Assembly: GCF_023343835.1 (NCBI RefSeq)
Contig: NC_064444.1
Span: 8,547,219 to 8,611,218 of the forward strand
DNA length: 64,000 bases
Direction: 5' to 3'
Source of the DNA: Lagopus muta
Lineage: Eukaryota; Chordata; Aves; Galliformes; Phasianidae
Below, one piece after another: positions 12,845 through 24,870 of this stretch. How positions within the stretch are numbered: position 1 is the first letter of the stretch; each line of letters opens with the position of its first letter. A program made the position numbers and the translations under genes. Below the pieces are notes generated by a model. The model was not told where the DNA came from, searched no databases, and saw only the letters and a list, made by a program, of their open reading frames with translations.

Positions 12845-15800
12845 CGTACATGTACGTCATCCCATAGGTACCTTTCACTTCTAGTTAATTCAATGCAAAT
12901 TCTTTTCTCTTCAGTTCCATTGAGCATCAAATCATCAGACCCTCAAGAACCTCTTGAAGTGACAAGCCTTTAATATCTCAGCAGCAATGTGGAAAACCTC
13001 ATGCGATAGCACAGTCTCCGCTTTCTAGGTCAGTTGTTTCTCTAGTGAGTACAAATATGCAGCAGAACAAACATATTTCTCTATGTTTAATGAAAACCAT
13101 GAGCACTCTCACAGAACCTGAACTGTGTAAAACTGGTCATGTAGGCGAAAGATCATGAAAGTTTCTCTGAGCTCCTGTGCCAAAAATAGTGGGCATTTGC
13201 TATCTAGAATCAAAGAGCTGCTATAAAAAGATGATTCTAAGCCTGTGGAGTATCTGTGTCATTAGTCAGGAGGGTTTATTTTTGGAATAAGCGTTGACAA
13301 TGCCACTTACAATCAAGGCAGACATAAAGCTACTGAACCATGAGCTCCAGGAGCAGTGTTACACAGAGAACACTGTGACTCTAATGTGAGGAAAACCAGG
13401 GTGCGTTACCATCTGTGAGCTTTCTATCTGAGAGAAGAAATGATAATTATATTACAGAACTACATAATTCTTGCAGAAGTTTCCTAAGCTCTGTGTTTCC
13501 CAGAAAACTCAAAGGCCTTATATGTGATGACCCTTTCTCTAGGCCAGAAGGGCAAGATGCTGTTCATTGTTTATCAGCCAGTAGTGGCTGATTAAGTGTC
13601 AGAAGACATGTTCATTACCCAAGTGCAGAGCTTGAAGGCTCTCTGCAATCACAGCATTTTCTGACCCTCATGCTCACACTCTGGTACACTTGGGGATTTT
13701 TTATGATTGAAGTAGAAATTTGTATTTCCAAAAAAAGTTAGTGTCTGTCCGTTTTTCTAGTCCTCAGTACCACTGTAATTGAGGGCTTTGCAATCTTGCC
13801 CTTAAGAAGCCCTGCAAATATTTTCAAGCAGCAAAGCAAGGCATAGACTATTAATTTGTTCAAGGTCACTGAAGAAATCTCTGATGGAACAGAATTCAAG
13901 TTTCCCAAGTGCAGCTGTCCTCAGTGGTACTGTCATCTTCTGACAAAGGATATCTTTTATTAGAAGACTTTATTCCAACTGATAGGCTGAGTCAATTTAT
14001 TTTGCTGCACTTCTGGAGTGGAGCTGTATCCAAATGCAGTCTCCTGGCCAGAACTTGCTGCAAATGGCAAGGTGTCATACCAGTGTGCTTGTAAAGACAA
14101 AACGATAGAGCAAAGTACAAGCTGGCAGCCTAGCCAGTTGTTCTTCTGGAGCACAGCTGCCTGGTATAATGCACATGTGGCCTAATGGTACATGTCTGGG
14201 CAGAAAAAGACTCCTGGTGACTCATAATTTCCAATTTACACAGATGTAGTACATGGTGGCATATAGGCATTAGTCCTTTTCCTATTTAAAATAAATGAAT
14301 TGTCTGGCTTCAAATTCAAATTTTTTTTTTGAAGCTGAGAAAGTTGTGCAGGTCTCCACGTGTAATAAATAGTTACTGTTACACTGAATTATGTATCTAG
14401 AAAGCAGAATTTATACAGGTAATATGTAATTCAAAATATTTGCTATGCTTAAATTAAGCATTTCCCTGCTCACCTTCCTCTGATCTTGAAGAGCACTGCA
14501 GACCACATCTTTTTCCACTGCTTGCACTGTGGTATGTCTTATTTAATACATCTCTTCAGGCTATATTACTCAGTCCAGCTTAGCAGCAGAATTTGGAGTC
14601 TGCTACTACATAGACCATCTGGGAGCTCTGCAAAGATGGAGAGAGTTCTGTTTCACTTTCTACAGGATTGAGACTATGAGGAAAATGTCAGAAAAATTAC
14701 AAAAAACAAGGTGGGGAGGGACTTCCCTCTTTCTCAGTGATTATTAGAGATGGACACAGCACTCCGACCTTCTTCCTTTCTACAGAGTTCTATTTCCAAG
14801 TCACACTACTGTTTATGCTTTCTGTTTATGCACATTTCTGTTATTCTTTGAGTTGCATAAAATCCTTTTCCGACATGAAAGATGTTTTTATCCAATTCTT
14901 ACATCTTGTGCTTGTCTCTGCCTATGTTTAAAATTATGTTAGAAGTTCAGTTTTCTTCCTTAAGGAATGATTAAAAAGACTAAAGTAATTGACAGTGGTG
15001 TGAAGAAGGCCTGCTTCTTTTTCATTTGCACTAGTATAAATGTGAAACAATTCCACTGAATACAAGATCAATTTCTCAAAGAAAAACTGGAGTTGGAATG
15101 CTGATGGTAACAAATTTTCTTTTACAGGCTGGTAATACACTTTTCTGCACAAACACTGAAAAATTTAAGTGATTCTAAAAACAATGGCATTGTTTTGCCC
15201 CCATGGAATGAAATCCTTGCCAAGTTTCCAGGGAATGTGTTTGATAAGGACTGGGCATCCTTGTGACCTTACTAAATACTCTCCTAGTGTGGGAATACAT
15301 CTTACACACTGTGCCCAATAAGAATAGTAACATTGCTAACTTTGTAACAGATAGCTAAAAACAGACTACTTCACACCTTGGGTAAAATAGTCCAGTATCT
15401 CATGGATGATGTGAGAAAATCAACATGTGAGTGAGACTGGGGGTTTGATTTAAAAGAAAGGGGATGAGAAGAGAAAGCTCAAATGATGACTCCTGGGTAA
15501 TTAAAACTGTCTAATATGGTTCCTTTCTGACTCTAAAGTTACGCATGAAGGTTTATATTGCAACTCAGCCCATTAATGATGAATAATTGGATAGGTAACA
15601 GAGCAGCTCACATCACCTTCTTTCCATAGTGCACTGATGGGAGAACTTTGCTTCAGAGCTGAAAATCTGAGTGATGTGAAGAGTATAAATGATATTACTA
15701 AAGTAAAATTTCACAAAAATACACTTAAAAACAAAACAAAAACATACAAAAAAAAAAAAGGACTTTACAAAGAAGTCTCACTACATTTGGGGCTGGAGTA

Positions 15801-17331
15801 CTTGCCTTTCTTTCCTCCACATTCTCCTCCTATTTTATATTTTTAATAGATTGAAACTCTGCTTTGATAAGTATGAAGACAGCAATACTTCATTAATGAT
15901 GGTGACAGTGTTATTTTGCTAGGAAACACTGCTAAGCTCCAGCTTCTAATTCAAGCATGAAAGGTAGTTTTGAGGGTAAGATTTTTAATTCCAGTTGTAT
16001 AAACTCTGCTTTTTAATGCATCTAAGACATCTTGCACAATTTTACAGCTAAGCCCAAATATCTTGCTAATTCAATTTATTACGACTTTGCATATTTACAG
16101 GTGTTTTTTACTGTTAGACTGCAGAGTTCACTTTGTAATAAGGCTTGGCAATTGTGGGGAAAACTGCAAAAGTTTAGCAAGAGTACAGTTTTTTCTTGGG
16201 TTGATTAGACAGCCAACAAACCAGATAGCTTAGCTCCAAATTGATTCATTATCTGCAGCAGTCCAGGATATCCAGTCAATACATCCATTTTCTTAAATAT
16301 TGATCAGGATTGTAAAGTTTGACAGATTGCAGTGGCATGGAAATCGATGCTCTAGTTTATATTTTTGAATACTTTTCACCTAAACCTGTGTCTGTAGTGA
16401 CATTTCAGTGAAAACCTGTGATGACTCAGTGCTAATAAACTTTGTAATACAATTAGGAATCTTTGCGTTTGACAAACCTCAGCCAAATTTTCATAATAGC
16501 TGTTATTGAGCCTGACTTTCAGAAATCCGTGCCTCGCATTTTAGGAGTGATCAGTTATTTGAAAATTCAGCTAAGCTTTGTCAATTGTCCTATTTCAAAG
16601 CACACAAAGTACTTCAAGTTTATGTGAATGACTAAAGTGTTCTGGGGAAATAAATAGCAGGAAATGCTTTATAGATGCAGAGGTTTCCAGTATACTTGCA
16701 CCGAAAAACGAGATACACTCAGTGTATATGTGTTTGGATTTTGCATTTGCATGATTCTCCTGTTACATTATTTTTCTGAAGGATTTGGAAGTTCTCATGT
16801 GTCACTTCAGTTGCTTAAGCCCTGGCTGAAAGAGTTCTATTATTTAATACGTTCCACACAAACATTAAGAAATTCATGATGTTTGCTTCACAGAACATAA
16901 AAAATTTCACTGAAAATTCCTATTCCATGTCTGAATGGATAGCAAAACTTTTTATTTTATCACATTTATTTTGAGAGGAAATTGACATTAAAGCATTTAG
17001 GAGTCTAATAGTCTTGTCCTAAATTGTTCACACTCTAAAACATCCCCAGTCTCTCAAACATCAGAGAAGTCTCACTTTCAATCAAATGAACTATTTATCT
17101 TGGCTTTTAAGCTTTTAATGTAATTACTATTTTATTCTTTGCTTGTTTTTTAATATGCAATTTATTAAAATGATATAACAAGCAAAATAAAATGAATTCT
17201 AACTGCTTTTCTTTGCCTTATGACATATTTTACATTTATCTCATCTGTTCTGCAGGTATAATACTGCAAGATCCTTAATTTGCTAATAGTGAGATTTTAA
17301 AATATTTCTTGATCTGCTCCATGCTCTGCAG
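12845..17331. other. A+T-rich non-coding stretch
   Basis: No gene or recognisable mobile element seen. It has short T and A runs (near 14322 and 15748-15759). Open frames are at most about 72 codons and unremarkable. Confidence 0.5.
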
Positions 17332-17544
17332 ATATAATTTTGAACCAGAGTCTGCAGTGTTCTGGGAATCCTTGCATAATCTGGAATGTGCCATAAATAG
17401 AACATGCACTCAAATGGAAGGAAAGTGTGACTTATTTTATAACTATATGCTTGCCACAGATCCAACTTCCATCCAAAGTCAAATTGTTCTTGTCAGGATT
17501 GCCAAGTTGCCAGTTGGACAGAGAAAGCTCTTGCAATGTGCAAG

Positions 17545-20500
17545 GTGACTTTCAGATTAAAGGGAGTAGGGGAGGAATGAGGTTTCTCTTTCTGCCAAGT
17601 AACTGGTTTTGGTCCTTTTACTGGGTTCTTCACATATTCAGCTTGTGGTACTCTCCCACAGTGAGATCAGATTGACTGTTCAAGAAGACCTGTGAGACGC
17701 TGTCCTGAGTTATGGTCACTAGTGAGTCTCCACTGATATCAGCAGTTCTAGCACTGAAAAGAGCTGAGCCTTTGCAACTCATAGAGATATGAAAACATAA
17801 TCAGTGAGCAACTGTATCTTTATTCTATTTCTGTGTGCCATTCACAATTACTGATTTGACATAAGAAGGACCGACTTGGAGAGCACTACGTACCTCTCAG
17901 CCATCACCCAATGAAAGTGAGATGCAGCTCCCATCAGGTGGCTCCTTTCCCTTCTGATTTCTTTTCATACATTATTGCCAGATTTGCTGGCTAGAGTAGG
18001 AAGAGGAAGCAATAGCAATGCAAAACCTGTGTCTGTCTCCAGAGTTCTGTCAAATTGGTTGCTCATTTACTTTTTATTTTTACTTGCTATTTTTTCAAGG
18101 GCATCTTGGAGGAAGAAGATGGCTCTTCTTGGCTTTCTCAGATTTGTGATCTGACAACAATTTGTGCCCTCTTTATTTCTGTTCTTCTGAACCTTTTTGA
18201 TTCGTTGTGAAAAACCTGCTATTGTTGCAACTAGGGAAAACTCTGAAATACAAATTTATGGATTTTTACTCACTCAGTGGAAGTTGATTCCTCTGTCTCT
18301 TCTCCTCATCTGGGTCATCAAATAATTGCAACATCTTAATTCCCAGCGATCTGAAATGAAAAATGTCAGTCTTTCCTTTAATTTCCCAAAACCTGCCATT
18401 TATCAGAAGACCTAATCTTAAACTAAAGTAAGAATTAGATTGGAGGACCACAATAAGAGCGGACAAACACAAGCTCATTAGCCTACCAAGGCTTTCTGAA
18501 TGTGTCATTGAAATTACTATATTTTGAAACTAGAAAAAGGTTTTTTGGGGTTTCTGTCATTACTCAATGAGGTACAGTGTTACTTGTAGCTAAAATATGG
18601 CTGCAATGCAGCCCCTCTTGATGGTGTAACTTTTGATGGCTATGGTGTGATTTACACAGCAGAGGGAATCCTTTTAATTTTGCAATTTATTTAGCTCCAC
18701 TGCACCTCTTTTCTACCCTGCCAGGAAAATGTGTGGCTGCACTGCTTTTATTAACTGTATCTATTTTTAATAGGCCTCTTGAGTTTACTGGCAGTTGGTA
18801 TTACTGAAAGCAGACCTCATCCTACTGCACCCTACACATGGGTGTATTTGGGCATGTGTCCAACTTGAGAGGGAATATAAAACCTCTTCTGCAAAACCAT
18901 TTGGATGTGAGCTAGACTACAGTGACATTCTGGAGCAATGTTACAAGATATGTGTAAACCTCAAAAATATATTTGGAAACAGTTTCCAGACACGTGCTTG
19001 CAGCTGGGAGGAATTTTAATATTTTTTGTAGCTCAGTGTTGCTTATATTACATGCAAAGAGAATCAGCTGCCAATTACAAATGAGTCCTGCAAAAATCTT
19101 GCCTCCAGAATGGAGATCTTGTATGTAAAGCACAGTTCTAAGCAATTAGGAAATAATCACTTCAGTAAAAATGATGTACAATTTTTTCTCCTGAATATAA
19201 CTAACATTTTTAAAATAAATGAATCAAAGAAATGCGTTATTGATTCAAGGTTAGGAAGGTCTAAGAAATGTTTGTAGAACCATTATTAGCACTGGCTGAA
19301 TGTACTGAGACCTTCAGACTGAACTGTCAGCATTGTTCTTTAGACCTAGTCTGTTCAGGTCAGAAAATCCCAGTGATGTTGGATTATCCCAATTTGTGTA
19401 GTCATAGAGTTAGTACAAAACATATCCCAAAACAGAATATATTATTGGAAAATTTCATTATTTCACTTTTACTAATTCTAGTTCATTTTCTGCCATTTGC
19501 ATGGAAAAAAACCGATCAGATGGTAGCTCCAACCTCAAACATTTTTCTTCTTTTTAATTTTAGTAGGAGACAAGATTACTTTGGTTACTGCTCATCAGTG
19601 TAATGCTTTGCATTTGATCCAAAGTAACAAAAAAGAAAATGTGAGGTGTATTAAAAAAGAATTTGGGGATCGCTTAGAAAAGAGAAGTATCCACACTGCT
19701 GAGGGGCCCTTTAACATTTTTGCTTCACCTTGCTTTTGTGAATCCTCATACAAGAGAATAGCATTTCACACAGCTGGACCTTCCCAGTGAATCTTCTTTC
19801 ATGAGCTCTTGCACCTTTAGAAGCCTCTCAGGCCCTTTGTGAAGCAGGAAAATATTTCCCCTGTACAAAATCAGCAGACTGAGGAACTAAGGAAGGAAAA
19901 TCACTGATTGTACACTGAATACATCTAATAGTAGAGTTCAAGTGCTTTGACTTCCATTATACTCACAAAATAAACTTGAAACATAGATTGAATTTGCTTG
20001 TGAGAGCCCTTGGCATAATGCATCAAACCACGTAAGGAAAAAATATAATTTCCTGTGAAGCTGATGAGGAAGAGATGCATTAATGTGTGCCTTGGGTCAG
20101 CCAGGGGGTTAATGAAAATATGTCATAAGGCTGTTAAGCAATAAAAATTAAAGTCGAGTTTAGAAAGTAAGTTAGTAGGTAAGACATAAACCATTTTTTG
20201 AGGAGTTTAGTTGAAATATTGAGAAACAGGCACTTGCTTTTTTTCAGATCTTCAATAAGACTTGTTAGTATCAGACAATCTCTCAAAGAAATTCAGGTTT
20301 TATGTCTGATCACACATTTTTAGGGATTTTTACATCTATATTACATCTATTTACATCTATAAGATTTACATCTATACATCTATTCTACCACTGTCCAAGA
20401 AAGAAAAGAAGATAAGACAAAGAACATGAGTTGGATCCAGAAAATCTTCACCAGTCCTTCCCACGGTGCACACTTGATTTTTCCCTTCCATCTGTCTTTT

Positions 20501-23190
20501 GTCAGCGCCTCTGGAAAAACTACAGACAGCAGAAACCTCTTACACCCTGCAGGTCACCATCTCTGGAATTTGTTAGACAAGATGGTAAGAATGCTCTCTT
20601 TGAGACTTCAGTCACTGGATATTCTCAGCCAAGGAAGGCTATTGATCCGTTCTGGATTTGACTTATGAGAGAAGGGAGAATCAGCTGAATTCCTACCTAC
20701 TGGATTCAGAGAAGTTATAATCACAATGGTTCAGTCTGTTGAGAAGATATTCTCTACAATCAAATGCTCAATATAATAAATCACAGTGAACACTACTTAC
20801 CTTGCTTGCTGCCTGTGCTCTCTGCCCACACCCTTACTTCTTCCCTTTCCTCACCAAAACCCCGTGATTACTTGTTTTCCATTTACTCAGAGCTCCATGC
20901 TAAAGCAGATTCTTAGTTTCTTACAGCTATTGAAGACCTACAGGCTATTGGTATAAGTATGGCTACTTCTACAAACTTATTCCAATAAAGGACCTTCTCT
21001 CTCCTGAAAGTGTGCTTCTGTCAGGGTGACAGTTATTTTCTTTATAGCTTCGTTTCTTATGAAAATGAGATTTATAGATGGGATTTATACTATCATATTA
21101 GTAATAACAGTACTATCTCCCTAAAGATGTTTTACACCCATTGACAATTTTAGCCAAATTTTACAAAAATGTGGTACTCTCAGTCATAATTAAATTACAA
21201 TAAATCTGAAGGTTGTGCAGAGGAGAAAATCTGCATTAGTGCCATCCCTGAGGGACAAAGAGGTACCATCACACACTAGCAGAGTGACAACTGATAAATC
21301 TGTATGCAAAGGTTGGCTGAGGATGTATTAGAACACATGGAGAGGGAAACTTAATATTTTGTGATTGTGTAGGTGAGCTTTTGGAGAGACAATGGATATA
21401 AATTAAAAGATGCAGGCCTCTCACTGATTTTCTTGCTCACAGAAAATCTTGTCTGCCAGCAGAAGGGACTGTAGTGGCTTGGAAATAGCAAAGATGCTGA
21501 AATTCTTCCAAAGTGTTATGCCCTAGCTCTTAGCAATAAACACATTTGGTAAGCCACTAAACGGAAATCTGCTTTTGAAAATCTGGCCCAGAAATTTATT
21601 ATTGGTATTTTAGGTTTTACTTCAGCAAGCTGTGTTTGTATATCCTGAAGCAACTAACCAATGTTTAACTACCTTGCTGAATTAAAACTAAATACCATAC
21701 AAAGGCACTTGAAATATTCTTCAGTACAGTATTATTTAACCACTTAATTACTACAATTTTGAGTAGCTTTACAAAAGCAGTCTTTTGAAGTCCTGTTGAA
21801 AAACATGAAGTCCTTATAAACCTACACACAACTTTATCCTTGACAGAAGCCAATACTTTGGCTTGAATTATAGTATAGGAAGTGTGATTCCCAAAATAGC
21901 ATAAGACTGACAACAAGCTGTTATCTAGCCAGAACATATTCTTTTCCATTTTATCATGCATATTATTTCTCAAAGAAGGTCAGTCAATTTTTGTAATTAC
22001 AAGAGAGATTTCCTGTTTGAAGCAGCAATGGGCAGTAAGAAGTCTTCAGTGCTAAGAGGCACCAGGGTTACTGAAACAAAGTTTTTCTTGTTAATGTTAT
22101 TCTATCCAGCTCTGTAAATTTTCATCACATTAATTGCACATTGAGTTGTTAGCTATGGTGGCAGTAGATTGCCTGTGTCATTTATCAGATCTAGCTGTGC
22201 TCAGATTGTGCTTCACTCATACTTCTAACCCAACCCAAGTCAGAGTGAATATAGATATACAGATATATGTATTTTTTTTATTATTTCACCCAGTGAGACA
22301 TGATTGCTTGAAAGCTATTTTTTTTCTTCAGGATTATAGATTGAATAGTAGTTAGAGGAAAGGCAAGAACCCTGATTAGTAGCACAGCATTTCCTTCAGT
22401 TGCCTGAGCTTATCCTCCCAATTAGATTATAAACATTCATTTTATTTACTTTTAAAGAAGATAAGAAGTCCAACAAAAGACAAAATCCTATGCAGTGCAA
22501 CAGCCAATTTGCGCATCTTTTCCCCCATCAACTCTAATTTAAATTTTATACAATACTTCATCATTTTGGAGGGGAAGAGTGTATGGAAAGCTGTTACATT
22601 AAACTGTCAGTGATAACTTTAACATGGAATGTGAAAAAATGGAAAGCTCAGATAGTCTAATTTGGCGGCTTCAAAACCAACACTGAATAGCTTGTGAAAT
22701 GAACAACATACATTTCAATGAAGTAAAATGAGAGTCATAACTCACTTCCTGAACTTTTCCTTATTCTTTAGCTTTCTAAAAAAGACATCTTCTATGGTCC
22801 AGTAGAATATTAATGGAGGGAATCTCTGTTGGAATCACTCCACACACAAGCACTGAGTTTAGTCTGAGACCCCCCATTCCTTTCCATTTAGTAGAAGACT
22901 TGCCTAGAGTATTTAGTGGGAAAATCTCAGATTAATAGACTATTTATGAAGCAATCAAATAAGACAAAAACACAGCATAAACAGCATTTCACAGCAAATA
23001 GGTTTCTGATTTTCTAAAAGAAAATAAATCCTTTTACAAATATAGCAGAAGAAAATCTGTTTTGTTAAACCAGTACTTCGTAGTGTACAGAAAGTTTTAA
23101 ATTGGAAATGAGAGATTACAAAGTTCTTACATACTCCTCTTATAAATAAGAGTAGGAGTAGCAGAAATGCTAAGTTATGGCTTGAAGCAG
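17545..23190. other. A+T-rich non-coding stretch
   Basis: No supportable gene. It contains the small TACATCTAT tandem repeat at 20331-20383. Open frames up to 111 codons (19268-19603) have no recognisable domain. Confidence 0.5.
20331..20383. repeat. Short tandem array of TACATCTAT, five copies
   Basis: Exact nine-base units start at 20331, 20342, 20352, 20367 and 20375, separated by zero to six bases. The last two overlap by one base. This looks like slippage-derived local duplication. Confidence 0.85.
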
Positions 23191-23375
23191 TGATTGAGCA
23201 CCTGGTGGGAAGGCAGGGCCAACCCAGGGGAGCTCATGCACTGAGTGCACCTGAGTGACTGGAAGGGGTGGAGCCAGGATGCAGCCCTTCCCAGCCCTCA
23301 TTTAAGGGTTGGCAGAGTAGGTGATGGTTTCTTGCTGGAGATTCCTGCCTACCTGAGGCCTTCTGAAGGTAAGCA
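23191..23375 (+). promoter_or_regulatory. GC-rich, promoter- or LTR-like block of unknown family
   Basis: This block stands out from its A+T-rich surroundings: about 180 bases rich in GGxCC-type words. It contains a TATA-like element, atttaag at 23300-23306, and a good splice-donor-like sequence (GAAG then gtaagc) at 23365-23374. That arrangement is what an LTR or a small promoter with a first exon would show. I could not identify matching terminal TG...CA ends or a target duplication, and I cannot name a family. It lies directly beside the 3' side of an old CR1 copy and could be a separate insertion there. Confidence 0.3.
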
Positions 23376-23459
23376 GATTCTTTCCTTTGTTTCTGTGCCT
23401 ACAGTTGTTGTGTCTGAGAAAGTCCTTGCTAACTGTAGCTGTTTTTGAGGGTTGCTGTT

Positions 23460-24870
23460 TTTACCACTGGAAAGATTTTTCTAATATAGAATCTTAACTT
23501 TTTAAAACTTCTGTTTAGGGCTTTATTTCTTTTTCCTGTTCGTCTTAGGTAGGATTTCACTGCTTTCCCACTTTTCAATGCTTTGATCAATGCAGTCACA
23601 GTTTGTACATTCAGAGAATAAAAGATCCTTTGTGTAGTCCTCCTCTGGCTTGTCTTAATCTCAGCTACAGCTTTCCTGAAGAGTATCTTCCAAAATGGGG
23701 GCCCAAAAGCATATTCTATCACAAAAGTGAAAGGTCACTTCATATTTATTTTCTAGACCTTACTTTCATCTAAACTTCATCTTCCATTTTCCACTTATTG
23801 TGACTATTACTATGCTGACTCATGACCACCTTCTGAGCTACTGAGACTCTCAGATTCAGCTTTAGTGTTGCTCTATTGGTAATTCCGTGTATTTTATTTT
23901 ATTCTTCTTGAAGCAGTGTAGCACATATCCCAAGTGAACTGCATTTGTTTTCACTGTTTTTCCTGTTTATCCTATACACTTGTAGTCTCTCTCATTTGCT
24001 AGCAGTTACAGATTTCATAAGCACAGCAAGTAGCTCTTGTCTGGGACAGATTATGGCAGAACTCAGTTAGGCAGGTGCTTGATCTTTCACTGAGAATCAT
24101 TGGAGATTGCAATGTAATCCTTTCCAAACAGCCTTCTCTCATCCAAAAGCAGTTTCATCTAGAGGACACTTCTTTCTGAGTATGCTGTTTGAGATAATAG
24201 CCAAAGCATTACTGAAGGTATGATGCTTACTGCTGTTCTCCACGCAACAGCCTGTTACCTTTCACAGAAGGAAATTAGATTGTATTGACAGAATTTGTTC
24301 TCAATTAACCTGTGCTGTTTGTAATAACTTTGGGTTCTTCTGTGTTTTTATGTATGGTTTGCTTGGAAGTGTTTCACTATATTCTCAATGAGTTAAGTCA
24401 TCCCTCTTAATTTATAACTTTTCAGCTGCTGTTTCAACTTTTCTTCAAATAGGAACTGTTTCTTTATTTTTTCTTTTTACTTAGTATAGCTTTCTGCCAG
24501 CATTTAAAGAGAAGCATTATAAGCCATGGGATTGCCTCTTACAACTTTAAAAACCCTAGGATGACAAAGTTCATCAGGTCCAGCTGATGTGAAAACTCAC
24601 TGATCTTTATTTTTCCTCTTCTAGGTGAAGATCTTACCCTTTCTCATTGGTACTAGTTATGTTAGGCCCCTGCTATTACAACTGATCATTTTTAAGAAAG
24701 ACTGTGAGAAGAGCTTGTAAACGCTTTCATCTTTTTCAGAGCTACCATTTATCTCTTCCAAGCAAAGCTCTAAGACTTTTCTTAAATCATCTTTTACGAA
24801 CAGTATGTGTATGCACTGCTATATACCAGGACTGATGTAACAGATCCTACTCCAAGTGTTTCTCCTCTGA
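23460..24870 (-). mobile_element. Ancient CR1-like retrotransposon, ORF2 region, highly degenerate
   Basis: Islands of CR1 similarity occur in the correct reverse-complement order over about 1.4 kb. They include gatttttctaatatagaatc (about 23477), tgggggcccaaaagcatatt (about 23695), gctgactcatgacc with gactctcagattc and gaactgcatttg (23813-23949), gatttcataagcacag (about 24011), ttcatctagaggacacttct with cattactgaag and gaaggaaattag (24157-24280), and gttcatcaggtcc (about 24570) followed by the part corresponding to the N-terminal reverse transcriptase (to about 24800). Going rightward the blocks move toward the element's 5' side, so this is one minus-strand insertion with small deletions. 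Frameshifts and stops are everywhere and no protein is encoded. The style matches old amniote CR1/L3-like families, not young chicken CR1. Ends are approximate. Confidence 0.6.

Noticed and set aside
12606..12878. 90-codon minus-strand frame and its opposite-strand partner at 12679-12867
   Set aside because: Both lie largely within the second deleted Galluhop copy, which explains the sequence.
17870..17910. Possible sense-strand CR1 words (cataagaaggacc, cttggagagc)
   Set aside because: The match is too short and is not followed by the next expected CR1 blocks.
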